Part shown: in pieces, positions 20,871 to 30,018 of the stretch
Position numbering within the stretch: position 1 is the stretch's first letter
How the letters are laid out: each line of letters starts with the position of its first letter
Assembly: GCA_028291515.1 (NCBI GenBank)
Contig: JAQGHU010000074.1
Location: forward strand, 124,001-188,000
Origin: Schlesneria sp.
GTDB lineage: Bacteria > Planctomycetota > Planctomycetia > Planctomycetales > Planctomycetaceae
Length of the DNA: 64,000 nucleotides
Reading direction: 5' to 3'
The notes under the pieces: model-generated
Databases searched by the model: none
The model's input: the letters and a program-made list of their open reading frames with translations, nothing else
Told to the model about the DNA's origin: nothing
Program-made: the position numbers and the translations under genes

Positions 20871-21107
20871 TTAAGGAGGATCGTAGCCACCGGGATTCCA
20901 AGGATGACATCGGCAGATTCGCCAAGCTCCACGCGCCGATCCTGAAACTGCGCCGTATTTTCTGACCGCCTGAATGTAGTAGTTGCTACATGAGGGTTCG
21001 AATCGGCAGTGCTTGCCCAGCAGCGGACCGATAAACAGCTGATAAAAACGAACACACGCAATCAGCAGCACTCTGGGAAGCTGATAGATCCAGGTCACGA
21101 TTTTCAT
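20871..21107 (-). CDS. yidD: Membrane protein insertion efficiency factor YidD
   Basis: A 78-residue YidD. An N-terminal amphipathic/hydrophobic stretch ([21 protein letters not shown]) is followed by the signature [21 protein letters not shown] and [16 protein letters not shown]. It helps YidC-dependent insertion of membrane proteins at the inner membrane. Its ATG overlaps the rnpA stop by 4 bp, so it is translationally coupled. The usual neighbours rpmH and yidC are not adjacent here. Confidence 0.95.
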   Translation of the reverse strand: MKIVTWIYQLPRVLLIACVRFYQLFIGPLLGKHCRFEPSCSNYYIQAVRKYGAVSGSARGAWRICRCHPWNPGGYDPP

Positions 21108-21484
21108 GAAGGCAATTCCGCCTGTTGATTCGTCTGCTCAAGCCGTCGGCTGAGCCGCTTGACCAACCCTGCCAGCGATTTTCGATAGGCATCGAGCGAA
21201 CCTCGGTCCGCAGCCAGTGGAATGGCAATCAGATCGACTCCCTTTGGAAATTGATGACACTCCAGGCGAAACGCTTCACGCAGCCATCGCTTCAGCCGAT
21301 TGCGATCCACTGCTCCGCCATGCTTCTTGGAGACGCTCAGTCCAATCCGCGTCGTGTTGAGTCCGTTCAGCGCGACAAACATCAGCAAGACGCCATCAGC
21401 CGCCTTGCACTTCAACGCGTAAACGCGTTCGAAGTCGCTGCCGCTTCGGATGCGATTGTGACTGGAAAAGCGGGTCTTGGGCAT
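21104..21484 (-). CDS. rnpA: Ribonuclease P protein component
   Basis: A 126-residue RnpA that binds the catalytic RNase P RNA in tRNA 5' maturation. It shows the conserved RxRxSxxF-like start ([12 protein letters not shown]) and the RNR motif in [15 protein letters not shown], which contacts the RNA. It overlaps yidD by 4 bp and begins 36 bp after the two-TM gene. No rpmH gene is found in the expected upstream position. Confidence 0.96.
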   Translation of the reverse strand: MPKTRFSSHNRIRSGSDFERVYALKCKAADGVLLMFVALNGLNTTRIGLSVSKKHGGAVDRNRLKRWLREAFRLECHQFPKGVDLIAIPLAADRGSLDAYRKSLAGLVKRLSRRLEQTNQQAELPS

Positions 21485-21520
21485 GTTGTATTCTTGACAC
21501 AGTCTCGAAGGCCGCCGGAC

Positions 21521-21982
21521 TCACTGGCGCTCGTCAGGCGGATCAGGTGATTCGTGGAGCGGCTGGTGTGCATCAGGCAGAGACGATTCAGTTACTGTGG
21601 GTTTCGGGGGCTTCAAAAACCAGAAATCGCGTTCGGAACGGACACCGTTCGGCAAGGGGCGACGGATTTGTCGTCGCAATCGACCCGCCCAGAGAATCGT
21701 CAACGCGGCCAATGCCAGACCACAAATCACAATTCCGGCGAGTGCTGCGAGACCCGAATAAGCTTTGATCTGCTTTTCACTGGGACGCTTCGGACCAACG
21801 GTGGTTGCCGGATCGTCGCTGGCTGGAGCGGCTTCTGGCTCCGCCGCATTCACCGGAAGCATGCCCTGCCACAGCGACTCGCCAAAGACGGCACAAAGCG
21901 ACAACAGCAATATCAGACTGACAAGGAGTTGTCGCCAGCCAAGTCGCGTCGGCAGACTCGATTGGAGTTCAGGATCGTACAT
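21521..21982 (-). CDS. Two-TM protein of unknown function
   Basis: A 153-residue protein with one TM or signal segment at about 18-38 (LLVSLILLLSLCAVFGESLW), a short Ala/Pro/Glu-rich external part and a second TM segment (GLAALAGIVICGLALAALTILWAG), then a basic cytoplasmic tail (GRLRRQIRRP). The ATG at 21982 has GGGAGG about 9 nt upstream; the earlier GTG at 22015 would overlap the dnaJ-like gene. It lies between the cbpA-like gene and rnpA in one likely transcript. No known family recognised. Confidence 0.7.
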   Translation of the reverse strand: MYDPELQSSLPTRLGWRQLLVSLILLLSLCAVFGESLWQGMLPVNAAEPEAAPASDDPATTVGPKRPSEKQIKAYSGLAALAGIVICGLALAALTILWAGRLRRQIRRPLPNGVRSERDFWFLKPPKPTVTESSLPDAHQPLHESPDPPDERQ

Positions 21983-22008
21983 GTGGACGTTCCTCCCTGA
22001 TCGCAAAC

Positions 22009-22953
22009 TCACCACAGGCTACTGCGAGGCGATGTTTCGCTGGCAGCCAGTTGTTCATAGAGCTTCTTGTCGGCATCGCTGAGACCCTTGGGGACCGCGA
22101 TCTTGATCACAACGAACTGATCCCCCTGCTGATTCGTCTGCGGATCCTGAATGCCTTTGCCGCGCAATCGCAGCTTGACGCCGCTGGATGTCCCGGCCGG
22201 AATTGTCATGACAACATTTCCTTCATTCAGCGTAGGGACTTCGACCTTGGCCCCCAATACCGCTTCTGAAGGTGTGATGGGGACCTCCAGCAACAGGTTC
22301 GCGCCCTCTCGTCGAAAATAGCGATGCGGTTGGATTTCAATCGTCAAATACAGATCGCCAGCGGGCCCATTTTTCGTCCCCGGAGCCCCTTGACCGGACA
22401 AGCGGATCACCTGTCCTTCGCTGACCCCGATCGGCACCTTCACCGTCAGTGTTTCTGCCGAGCCGTTGCGATCAAATGTGACATCCACCGGACCGCCGGT
22501 GACAGCGGTCTCGAATGGAACTTTGACATTCGCCCTCAAATCGGCACCACGCGCCGGCCCGCGTCGACCGCGAGGCCGAGATCCCCCGCCGCCAGCACCG
22601 AACAGGTCGCCGAAATCGAAGCCGCCCTGGCCAAACAAATCGCCAAGATCGACTGGCCCCGAGCCCCCAGTGAAGCCGCCTCCCCCGCCCGCAAAAGGGT
22701 TCGCCCCCGCGGCGCTGGCTCGGGCAGCATGCTCATAGTCTTTGCCGAACCGATCGTACAGTTCCCGTTTCTTTTCGTCGTTCAAAACGTCGTACGCTTC
22801 CTGAACCTGCTTAAATCGCTCGGCCGCCTGAGGATTGTTAGGATTCGCGTCGGGATGGTTCTCGCGCGCCAGCTTGCGGTAAGCCTTACGAAGCTCGTCT
22901 TTCGTCGCACCTTTGGAGATGCCGAGGGTTTGATAGAAGTCGTGATCTGCCAT
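22009..22953 (-). CDS. CbpA-like DnaJ co-chaperone (no zinc finger)
   Basis: A 314-residue type II J-protein. The J-domain at 4-70 has the HPD motif (ENHPDANPNN) that triggers DnaK ATPase. A Gly/Phe-rich linker (about 80-125, GGGGGFTGGSGPVDLGDLFGQ) leads to a substrate-binding beta-domain (LRANVKVPFETAVTGGPVDV, PAGTSSGVKLRLRGKGI). It lacks the four CxxCxGxG zinc repeats, unlike the DnaJ at 55879-57027. It acts in the cytosol and is probably the first gene of the cbpA-like, two-TM, rnpA, yidD run. There are 570 bp of non-coding DNA upstream. Confidence 0.93.
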   Translation of the reverse strand: MADHDFYQTLGISKGATKDELRKAYRKLARENHPDANPNNPQAAERFKQVQEAYDVLNDEKKRELYDRFGKDYEHAARASAAGANPFAGGGGGFTGGSGPVDLGDLFGQGGFDFGDLFGAGGGGSRPRGRRGPARGADLRANVKVPFETAVTGGPVDVTFDRNGSAETLTVKVPIGVSEGQVIRLSGQGAPGTKNGPAGDLYLTIEIQPHRYFRREGANLLLEVPITPSEAVLGAKVEVPTLNEGNVVMTIPAGTSSGVKLRLRGKGIQDPQTNQQGDQFVVIKIAVPKGLSDADKKLYEQLAASETSPRSSLW

Positions 22954-23523
22954 GGATTATTTTCAAGCGGGGAATGCACCGATAGTGACTGCAGACGGGA
23001 TTCTAAGAGCCAGCGGAAGAGGGGACAAGCAGGTGGCGGCACTCCGTATTGACGCGAGAAACCGGTACCAATGACGACCGTTTGCTTGCCCAAGGCGTTG
23101 CCTCGGTATTCTCACAGACAATTCAACGAAGAATGTAGATGATGACGTTGCGATTATGAATCGATATTCGATTGATTGGAGCAATTGGATGTCAGCGCAA
23201 CTTCAATTCGCGATGCTTGCCAAACAAAGTCGCAGCCCGCACCCTGATCGATCCCAGCAATGATGATCGCAATCAGTCTCGCGGTTATTTCAGCAATTGC
23301 ATGAGGAGGACCAATGCTGGATCCATTCGGGAAACCAAAAGTTCCAAACGCGCCCTGGAACTTGGAGGGACTATGGTCGGAAGGATGTTAATCAACATCG
23401 GTGGAAAGGTCCCCCAGTCGAAGCCCGTCGAGTTCGATCAGGCGTGCGAAATGAATTCCCGCCGATCACCCTTAAATGGCAACGTCGATGATGCGTCCCT
23501 GCCAATCCTGACCTCGACGGAAA
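22954..23523. other. 570-bp gene-poor stretch
   Basis: Upstream of the cbpA-like gene and downstream of the subtilase gene. It must hold the promoter of the former. A plus-strand frame of 124 codons (23172-23546) has no ribosome site, an un-protein-like composition and overlaps the end of the subtilase gene, so I do not call it. Base composition drops here, marking the left side of the lower-GC subtilase segment. Confidence 0.4.
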
Positions 23524-24981
23524 CTATCGAAACGACACAAGCTTGATGGGGGACACGTTGTGTGTCTGGCTGGGATACTCGTGATCAGTGACACTGACCG
23601 GAAACCGTACTCCCAAGACTTCCAGAAGAATGGTCAAGTCTGTCGTGCTGAGAGCTCCTTGAGGAAATCGCGAAAGTATCAGCGATGCAATTCCAGCGAC
23701 CTGTGGGCACGCATGGCTGGTGCTCCCGCCAATTCTGGATTTTGGTCGCCGAGTCATTTTATCAAGAGTCTCAACATTCTCACCCGCAGCAATGAACTCA
23801 GGGACACTCTTAAGGACACTGTTGCTCTTTTCCCGCACGACACTGAAAAGGCTTGTTTCGCACGCCGTTGTCCCCATCACATGCAATGAGCCCACAGAAA
23901 ATGCGTGCTGAGAATCGGCGGGTGAACCGCACAAACCACCCGTGTGCCCATTCGTGCGGTTAAAGTTGCCGACTGCAGCGAATCCGAACCAGTTACCATT
24001 CACTTCTTTGTCAAAACATTGTCGCATTCCTTCATTCGGGCTTGGTCCGCCAATGACCTGCCCATCGACAACTCCTAAATTGTCTTGCGAGCAGAGAGAA
24101 ATTGAAAGAACCTCGATCAACTGAGTTCTGACAAGCCACTTGAGAGCTTCGGCAAATGCGTTTTCGGTTAAGCACTTCGTAATAGCAGCGACCGAAAGCT
24201 CGCACTTTGGATCAACTCCAAGAGTATTGCCGGCCAATATCACCGAACAAGAAGAACCATGCCCATTGGTTTCTTTTTGCGAATCGAAGTCTTCGAAACT
24301 ATCCCCCGTTATTTTTCCATCCTCGTCAAAGTGCTGGATGACAACGGAACGCTGGCCAAATTCCCTCTGTCGAACTCTGTCCGAAAGGCCGCTGTCGATG
24401 ATTCCAACTCGAATTAATCTTCTTGGGAAATTACGAACGTTGGCTAGGTGGGCTCTGCAGGAAGGGGATAGCTGCGCCCACCGCGGCCCATTGGGAACAA
24501 GTTGCGGATGTTTCGATAAGAGGTCCAGTTCTTGCTCGATTCTCCTGCCTACGCTTCTGGCGGTCAGCGTGGGTCCCACACTTTGATAAAACGTCGAGTG
24601 ATTATGCTGCGGATAAAGCACTGCTGAAGATGGTTTCCGCTCCAAGTTCGCGGATTCGATGATGATCGTTCGCTTGGCCAACCTTGTCAGGGCGTCAAGA
24701 TTCTGAGTCGTGATAGGTCGTACAACATCAACCTTCACAGAGTTTTTTTCCTTGAGATGAGGCCACATGAAAACTCCACGAAGCCCAGGTTGTAGTTGTT
24801 TTTTGGCGTTGGGTATGTAAGTCAGGTGTACGCCATCCTTCAAAAAAATCCGCAGATTCTTCAACCCGCGCTTTGAACGAGGAATAACTTTGACTCTGAA
24901 TTTCATCCAGGTTCCATCTTGAGGGCTCGCCAATTCCTTTACTTTGGCTCGATTTAATCTAAGTTTACTCGGACTACTCAT
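23524..24981 (-). CDS. Subtilisin-like (S8) serine protease with novel N-terminal domain
   Basis: A 485-residue protein. Residues 1 to about 185 match nothing I recognise (basic, with KFRVKVIPRSKRGLKNLRIFL). The rest is a subtilase with an intact active site: Asp in VGIIDSGL (D196), His in NGHGSSCSVILAG (H241), oxyanion Asn in AAVGN (N339), and Ser in STSHACPQVAG (S422, an unusual version of GTSMAAPHVAG). No signal peptide, so it may act inside the cell. ATG 24981 is chosen because GAGGG lies just upstream; a TTG 12 bp earlier is less likely. GC is near 48 percent in sampled lines, below the flanks. It is divergent from a pseudo-subtilase gene, with 311 bp between starts. Confidence 0.88.
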   Translation of the reverse strand: MSSPSKLRLNRAKVKELASPQDGTWMKFRVKVIPRSKRGLKNLRIFLKDGVHLTYIPNAKKQLQPGLRGVFMWPHLKEKNSVKVDVVRPITTQNLDALTRLAKRTIIIESANLERKPSSAVLYPQHNHSTFYQSVGPTLTARSVGRRIEQELDLLSKHPQLVPNGPRWAQLSPSCRAHLANVRNFPRRLIRVGIIDSGLSDRVRQREFGQRSVVIQHFDEDGKITGDSFEDFDSQKETNGHGSSCSVILAGNTLGVDPKCELSVAAITKCLTENAFAEALKWLVRTQLIEVLSISLCSQDNLGVVDGQVIGGPSPNEGMRQCFDKEVNGNWFGFAAVGNFNRTNGHTGGLCGSPADSQHAFSVGSLHVMGTTACETSLFSVVREKSNSVLKSVPEFIAAGENVETLDKMTRRPKSRIGGSTSHACPQVAGIASLILSRFPQGALSTTDLTILLEVLGVRFPVSVTDHEYPSQTHNVSPIKLVSFR

Positions 24982-25292
24982 TTCAGCCCTCAATCATCTC
25001 AGATCATGGAAGGTTCAGCGCGACCGCATCATAGATTATGGTAAAAAGTTCGGCAAGAAAGACTAAGCAACTTGTCGCTGCAATGACCGCGATCGAAGTT
25101 GCATATTGGTGAACATCGAACTGGATTTGATTGTTCCAAAAGACATAACTATATTACTGAGCCTTGTTAATGATTCGGGATGCGTCGGACCGGTAGCATT
25201 CACCACTTCGTTAATTCGACCTACTGAATCGTCGGGATTCGATACCAAACATGAAGAAGGTACTTCAATTAGCCCCACTCAGGGAATTCTTT
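24982..25292. promoter_or_regulatory. Divergent control region of the subtilase pair
   Basis: 311 bp between the protease and pseudo-protease starts, AT-richer than the window average. It should contain both promoters, allowing joint control, but I cannot pick out a clear -35/-10 pair or operator. An in-frame ATG at 25251 precedes the preferred start of the plus-strand gene. Confidence 0.4.
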
Positions 25293-27251
25293 ATGGGCAT
25301 CGCGGACAGAACATACGCGCTCAGAAAAATCATCATGGATTCACCGCTTCGGTTCTGCGTGTTGATCGTAATGCTAATCGGAATCATTTCTCTCGCTATC
25401 TGGTGGGTTATGCTCACCTGGAGATTTTTCTTCCCACCCGAACCTGACACGATTGCTCCATTCAATCTCGTCGGCCTGACATCCCCGGATAGCGCACGGC
25501 CACTGGCAATGGCTCGATTGCTCAGTGCGCGTCTAATGCATCTGAACAGTGAGATTGAGCACGTCAAGGACGCTGTTGCCAACATCAGTTCCGATTACAA
25601 ATTTCCGATCTGGAACGATTCGTCCACACTCCGGCCAGTCACAAAACAATTGACGCCAGACATTCCCACCGCCGCGCCTCCACCGCCTTCTCGGGAAGCA
25701 ATGAAAAACGTCGCGGCCATTTTCAAACCAATGGAGCCGATCGACGTAGATCTGAAGATTGGCGGTGTCGAACTCAATTGGTTAGTTGCCTGGGTGCAGT
25801 CGTACCTCTCTAAACCGAACTCAATTGAAGTCACGGTTCATTATCAAGATGCCGACGCGGCATTGGTTGCAGCGACTTTTGGACAATCGTCAGACACTGT
25901 CTGGCGTCAGTTACAAAAGGTGGAAGGGAAGGACATCCAAGAGAGAATTGTCTCAGAGGTGGCCTACGCTTACTGGTACCAAAAGATGTCGGTGTCGGGA
26001 AAAGAGCAGAAGGATAAACTCCTGGAGAAGGTTAAAGCTCTGCCCGTTAGCCGCTTCCAGTCGCTCATCGAAACATTGTCAGAATTTGCAAGTCTGCAGA
26101 CTTTTGGAACAGCAGGCCGCCGAGTCCCTGCCGAATGGGCTCAGGTTTCAAAGAACCTTGCCAAATTCATCGAGGAAGTTCCCGAATGGGATGAACTCCT
26201 GCCTGTGGCGGAACAGGCAGCTCACCGAGCCATGGACTATCAAGAGCAACTGCGGCTGGCGCGAATTGAACGGACCTTGTTGGATCTAAAGGCCCCTTCA
26301 AGTCCGCGATTGATCAGCCTGAAAAACGAGATACAAGAACTTGAAAAACTACTGAAAGACCCAGTTGTCGTTGCATTAACTGATTCGTTCCCGACTGTCC
26401 TGGAACGCGAAATTCTGGAAGGCACACTGAATCTTCCCGTCAACTGGATGGACCCATCGGCACCCGCGGATGCGCAGCACCCTGCGAGCGGAACGTCATT
26501 AGGTGGTGTCGTTTCTATTGTCGGTTGCCAACCGTTTCCAGGCATCCTTGCCAGCAACGTCTCGCTGGTCGGCGAAGCAGGAGTTTGGACTAACGATTAT
26601 GAAGGTCGACTCTATTCCGGCGGACTGGGGAGTGTAGTCCAATACGTGGCGCCACAGACTCCGTTGCGAATCATCAAGATTACTGGCCTGCCAACCGCTG
26701 AGTCTTTGGTGACAGCACTAAAAAGAGTCGGCGAACCGCGTGGAACTCAAATACTGCTCTACGCATACGGGCCTTCGTCCAAGCCAGAGGAAAATGATTC
26801 GATATTTGCCGAACTGCTTAAACTGGCCGATCAAGGAACGATCTGCGTGATTTCGGCGGGCGACGGCAGCGAAGACTCGGCTGCACTTCTGAGAAATGCA
26901 GAGATCCTGAAGAAGTGCGTCGTGATCGCGGCAGTCGATGAAGATGGTTTGTCCATTCCAAAATGCGAGCACCTGTTAGCTGAATCCTTGATCCTTTGGT
27001 CATTCGGTTCGAAGGTTCCTGTCCGGGTTCCCACAGGTACAGGGACCGACAACTGGGGCGGAACGGGGCCGGCGGCTGCCATCGCAGCAGGTTGCATTTT
27101 GAAATTGGCCTCCGATTGCCCAACTGCCAGTTCGGCGCAAATCATCGGCACGCTGCGTACGACAGCAAGATCTATTGGAGATGGTAATGGGCCACCGGTT
27201 TTGCAGTTTGAGAGCGCACGCAAAAAACTCGATCCGCCGACCAAAAAATAG
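25293..27251 (+). CDS. Membrane-anchored pseudo-subtilase
   Basis: A 652-residue protein. One TM segment lies near residues 20-45 (FCVLIVMLIGIISLAIWWVML), followed by a Pro-rich linker, a long helical middle (about 120-380) and a C-terminal subtilase-like fold. The fold's landmarks are present but the catalytic residues are replaced: VVSIVGCQP where VAVIDTG is expected (Asp lost), GGLGSVVQYVAP where GHGT...GVAP is expected (His lost), VISAGDGS where AAGN is expected (Asn to Asp), and GTGPAAAIAAG aligning with GTSMAAPHVAG (Ser to Gly at about 592). ATG 25293 is preferred because AGGGA is 8 nt upstream; ATG 25251 lacks a site. It is divergent from an active subtilase, suggesting partner or regulator. 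This assignment is my own reading of the fold. Confidence 0.75.
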   Translation: MGIADRTYALRKIIMDSPLRFCVLIVMLIGIISLAIWWVMLTWRFFFPPEPDTIAPFNLVGLTSPDSARPLAMARLLSARLMHLNSEIEHVKDAVANISSDYKFPIWNDSSTLRPVTKQLTPDIPTAAPPPPSREAMKNVAAIFKPMEPIDVDLKIGGVELNWLVAWVQSYLSKPNSIEVTVHYQDADAALVAATFGQSSDTVWRQLQKVEGKDIQERIVSEVAYAYWYQKMSVSGKEQKDKLLEKVKALPVSRFQSLIETLSEFASLQTFGTAGRRVPAEWAQVSKNLAKFIEEVPEWDELLPVAEQAAHRAMDYQEQLRLARIERTLLDLKAPSSPRLISLKNEIQELEKLLKDPVVVALTDSFPTVLEREILEGTLNLPVNWMDPSAPADAQHPASGTSLGGVVSIVGCQPFPGILASNVSLVGEAGVWTNDYEGRLYSGGLGSVVQYVAPQTPLRIIKITGLPTAESLVTALKRVGEPRGTQILLYAYGPSSKPEENDSIFAELLKLADQGTICVISAGDGSEDSAALLRNAEILKKCVVIAAVDEDGLSIPKCEHLLAESLILWSFGSKVPVRVPTGTGTDNWGGTGPAAAIAAGCILKLASDCPTASSAQIIGTLRTTARSIGDGNGPPVLQFESARKKLDPPTKK

Positions 27252-27359
27252 TTGAAACTGCCCTGCTCGATGCCCCCGCGAGTTGATTGACCGTTATCTG
27301 ACGGGGACTCAGGTGACATTATTACGAATTATCCGATTCGTGGTCTTCGCCAACTTGCT

Positions 27360-28796
27360 TCAATGAGTCGGTGGCGGACTGGTCTGGAAGGCTCTCGCCC
27401 GGAATAGGAAGTCGATGATGTTGCCTTCGTGCGGCTGCATCCAGTGCAACTGATTGGTCCGAACTTCGCCGATGTTCAAGCGGTCAATATTCGTGGCATC
27501 CAACAATTCCTGCGACCACTTCGGATCTCTGGTCAGGCAGGAACCAACCAGCGTGCTGCCGACCTTCTTGATCATCTCGTTCTGTGAACATTGCACCACT
27601 GAGACGAACGGGAACATGTACTCCGTATTCGCAATCGCAGGTTCGGTGCTGCTGCAATGTACGATCGTCGGACGCAGGAAGTCGTAGCGTTCGTGCGGCT
27701 CGTGTCGGTCGCCATTGCGATACTTTGCGGTCACCTCGGTCACGCCGGGAGCTTTCAACAGCTCTTCGATTTGAGCGTTGATCGCCTTGGCAGCCCCTGG
27801 AACCGTGAAGGCGGCCAATGACGACTTCGGATCGCTCATCGGCAATGGAGCCACTGGCCCCAGACGTTGTGCCAGGGCATCGGCGATCGCTTCGGTATGT
27901 CGGCTGGCCCAGATCCCCGAACAGTTGATGCAGGAGCGGCCGCTGTTGACGAAGATGCTGTCGACCATCAGGTCGATGTACTTTTCCCAATCGTCAACCA
28001 TGTCGTCGCCGATCAAGATCTTCGAGAACCCAGGCCCATGTGCCTGAATGCGTGGATCGCCGTGATAGCGTTCGACCGTCGACGCTCCTCCAAAAATCAT
28101 GGCTCGTGCGCAGGTCTCGGTGACGGCGGCACCACAGTCGTGAGCACCGGGATAGATGCAGAACACTTCGCGAGGCACTCCCGCTTGCGCGAACGCTTCA
28201 TAGATACGATAAGGAGTCCACGGCTCTTGCGAGCCTGGCTTCAACACGAGTCCAACCTGTAGCGGAAGCACCGGCATCCACAGCGTATGAACCCCGGGGG
28301 AATTGGATGGCAGGACCATTCCCATGACTGGGGTCTGGGCTTGGTAACTGACCGTAATGCCACGGCTTTCCATGCCGTAACCTTTGGATAAGACATCGAA
28401 CGGCAACCCACGCGTCAGTGCTTCAAGCACCTCCTTCATGTGCTTCAGAACATACGAATTCTTGCGCATGTTGGCCGCGCACATATGCTGAGGCAAGCCG
28501 GTCGTGGCCGATTGAATCTCGCAGAATTCCTGTGGTGTCTGAGTTCCGTTTCCCAGTGGCAAGGTCGCGTTGAGGTAGAAGTCGGCCGCCTTCTCGCACA
28601 TCTCACACAGTTGCTCGATCGAGAACTGCCGCAGGATGTCGCGAGCCTTGCTGGCCTTGCGCATGTCCATCTTGATCAAGCCGCCGTTGGCCTGATTCAT
28701 GCTGGCCAGCGTCTCACCCGTTTCGAAGTGAACGACCGGCTGCTTCTCCATGGATTCGTATGGCCGGCCCCAACGGATGACAGGAATTTCAAGCAT
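27360..28796 (-). CDS. Aldehyde-dehydrogenase-family (acyl-CoA reductase-like) protein
   Basis: A 478-residue ALDH-superfamily enzyme. The catalytic Cys is in VNSGRSCINCSGIW (about C289 or C292), after a Gly-containing IFGGASTVERYH cofactor segment; MVLPSNSPGVHTLW matches the LPSNSP region of acyl-CoA reductases rather than typical sugar or betaine ALDHs. The next upstream gene is a LuxE-like AMP-forming ligase, so the pair resembles a LuxC/LuxE-type system that activates and reduces an acyl group to the aldehyde. ATG 28796 is preferred over the upstream start at 28820. The substrate is unknown and the LuxC link is inference from pairing. Confidence 0.8.
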   Translation of the reverse strand: MLEIPVIRWGRPYESMEKQPVVHFETGETLASMNQANGGLIKMDMRKASKARDILRQFSIEQLCEMCEKAADFYLNATLPLGNGTQTPQEFCEIQSATTGLPQHMCAANMRKNSYVLKHMKEVLEALTRGLPFDVLSKGYGMESRGITVSYQAQTPVMGMVLPSNSPGVHTLWMPVLPLQVGLVLKPGSQEPWTPYRIYEAFAQAGVPREVFCIYPGAHDCGAAVTETCARAMIFGGASTVERYHGDPRIQAHGPGFSKILIGDDMVDDWEKYIDLMVDSIFVNSGRSCINCSGIWASRHTEAIADALAQRLGPVAPLPMSDPKSSLAAFTVPGAAKAINAQIEELLKAPGVTEVTAKYRNGDRHEPHERYDFLRPTIVHCSSTEPAIANTEYMFPFVSVVQCSQNEMIKKVGSTLVGSCLTRDPKWSQELLDATNIDRLNIGEVRTNQLHWMQPHEGNIIDFLFRARAFQTSPPPTH

Positions 28797-28923
28797 GATT
28801 CGACTTTCGCTGTTGATCAAATTTTGTCAGATAGATTCGACATCCATCCAAAAGAACCCGCACTCCGAACCCGTGAGGTATCGGAGGGAGTCATGGGCCA
28901 TTACTGGGCGAAGACACCGGATG

Positions 28924-30018
28924 TTAATAGACGCCAACGGTGGTCGTGGCGGCGATCTCATGGAACGGTCGCGTCCCGCTGACGCCGTCCCACGGATACT
29001 TGTCATGTGGCAGTTCGCGTTCCCCTTCATCGCGTTCCATGAAACCGGGGATGAACAATTCCTTGGTCATCGTGTACAGCTTGACACGGCCCGTTTCGCC
29101 GTAGCCCACAACTTGATCGTAATCCTTGAAATCCACCGTTTCGATGACCGCGCGGGGTTGCGGGGCGTAGTAGGTAATCTTGAAGTTGTCGGCCGGATCA
29201 AACGGCTTGCCACAGGCCAAACCCATCAGCGTATTGCCGTAGGTCGGCGTAATATAGACATTGGGGCCGAGCAATTCTTCGCGACAGAAGCGATACCATT
29301 GCGGTGTGAACTCAGTCCCCCCCGCGAAGATCCCCTTGATGCCCGCTTCTTCGACGCTGCTGCCATTGTCCATCAATTTGAGTGCCAATGCTTCCAACAG
29401 TTTGGGAGTCGCAAAGGCGCACTTGATGTCGTGCCCGGCCGAGAGGACCGTGATCGCTTGATCAATGACGTGATCGGCATAGGCCTTCGCTCCTGCGACA
29501 TCACCCTTCTTGAGCAGTTTCACCACCCAGCGAGGGTCCAAGTCGACACAGAAGCAGATGCCTCCACGATATTGTGCGAGATGCTCGACGGCCAGTCGCA
29601 AACGGCGAGGGCCGGATGGGCCCAGCATCAGCCAGTTTGACCCACGTGGGAAGGATTCATCCGGTAATGTGTCGCTGAAGTTTTCGTAGTCGATCCAGTG
29701 ATCTTCGATCACCATGCGGCTTTTCGGAATCCCTGTCGTGCCACCTGTCTCAAAGACATAAGCGGGCTTTCCGGCTAAACCCTTCGGGATCCAGCGGCTG
29801 ATGGGGCCGCCGCGCAGCCATTCGTCTTCGAAGTGAGGAAACTTCTTCAAGTCGTCAAAGCATTTCACTTCGGTCAGCGGATCGAACTTATAGGTCTTCG
29901 CCTTCTCCAACCAGAACGGGCTGCCCGTCGAAGGGTGAAAATGCCATTGCACGGTTTCGACCGTGTGGGCGTCTAACTGGGTCTTGGCTTTCGAAACTTT
30001 TTCAGAGAGATCGCTCAC
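28924..30018 (-). CDS. LuxE/phenylacetate-CoA-ligase-like AMP-binding enzyme
   Basis: A 364-residue adenylate-forming enzyme. The P-loop-like motif TGGTTGIPKSR is at 91-101, IFAGGTEFTP and PTYGNTLMGLACG carry the adenine-binding region, and GYGETGRVKLYTMTKE leads to the short C-terminus. Length and motifs fit acyl-protein synthetase LuxE or the short phenylacetate-CoA-ligase type rather than full acyl-CoA synthetases (over 500 residues). It would activate a carboxylic acid with ATP. It is followed after about 130 bp by the aldehyde-dehydrogenase-family gene, with which it probably forms one acid-reducing module. Confidence 0.78.
   Translation of the reverse strand: MSDLSEKVSKAKTQLDAHTVETVQWHFHPSTGSPFWLEKAKTYKFDPLTEVKCFDDLKKFPHFEDEWLRGGPISRWIPKGLAGKPAYVFETGGTTGIPKSRMVIEDHWIDYENFSDTLPDESFPRGSNWLMLGPSGPRRLRLAVEHLAQYRGGICFCVDLDPRWVVKLLKKGDVAGAKAYADHVIDQAITVLSAGHDIKCAFATPKLLEALALKLMDNGSSVEEAGIKGIFAGGTEFTPQWYRFCREELLGPNVYITPTYGNTLMGLACGKPFDPADNFKITYYAPQPRAVIETVDFKDYDQVVGYGETGRVKLYTMTKELFIPGFMERDEGERELPHDKYPWDGVSGTRPFHEIAATTTVGVY

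Noticed and set aside
23172-23546. 124-codon plus-strand frame
   Set aside because: No ribosome site, polar random-like composition, overlaps the subtilase stop.
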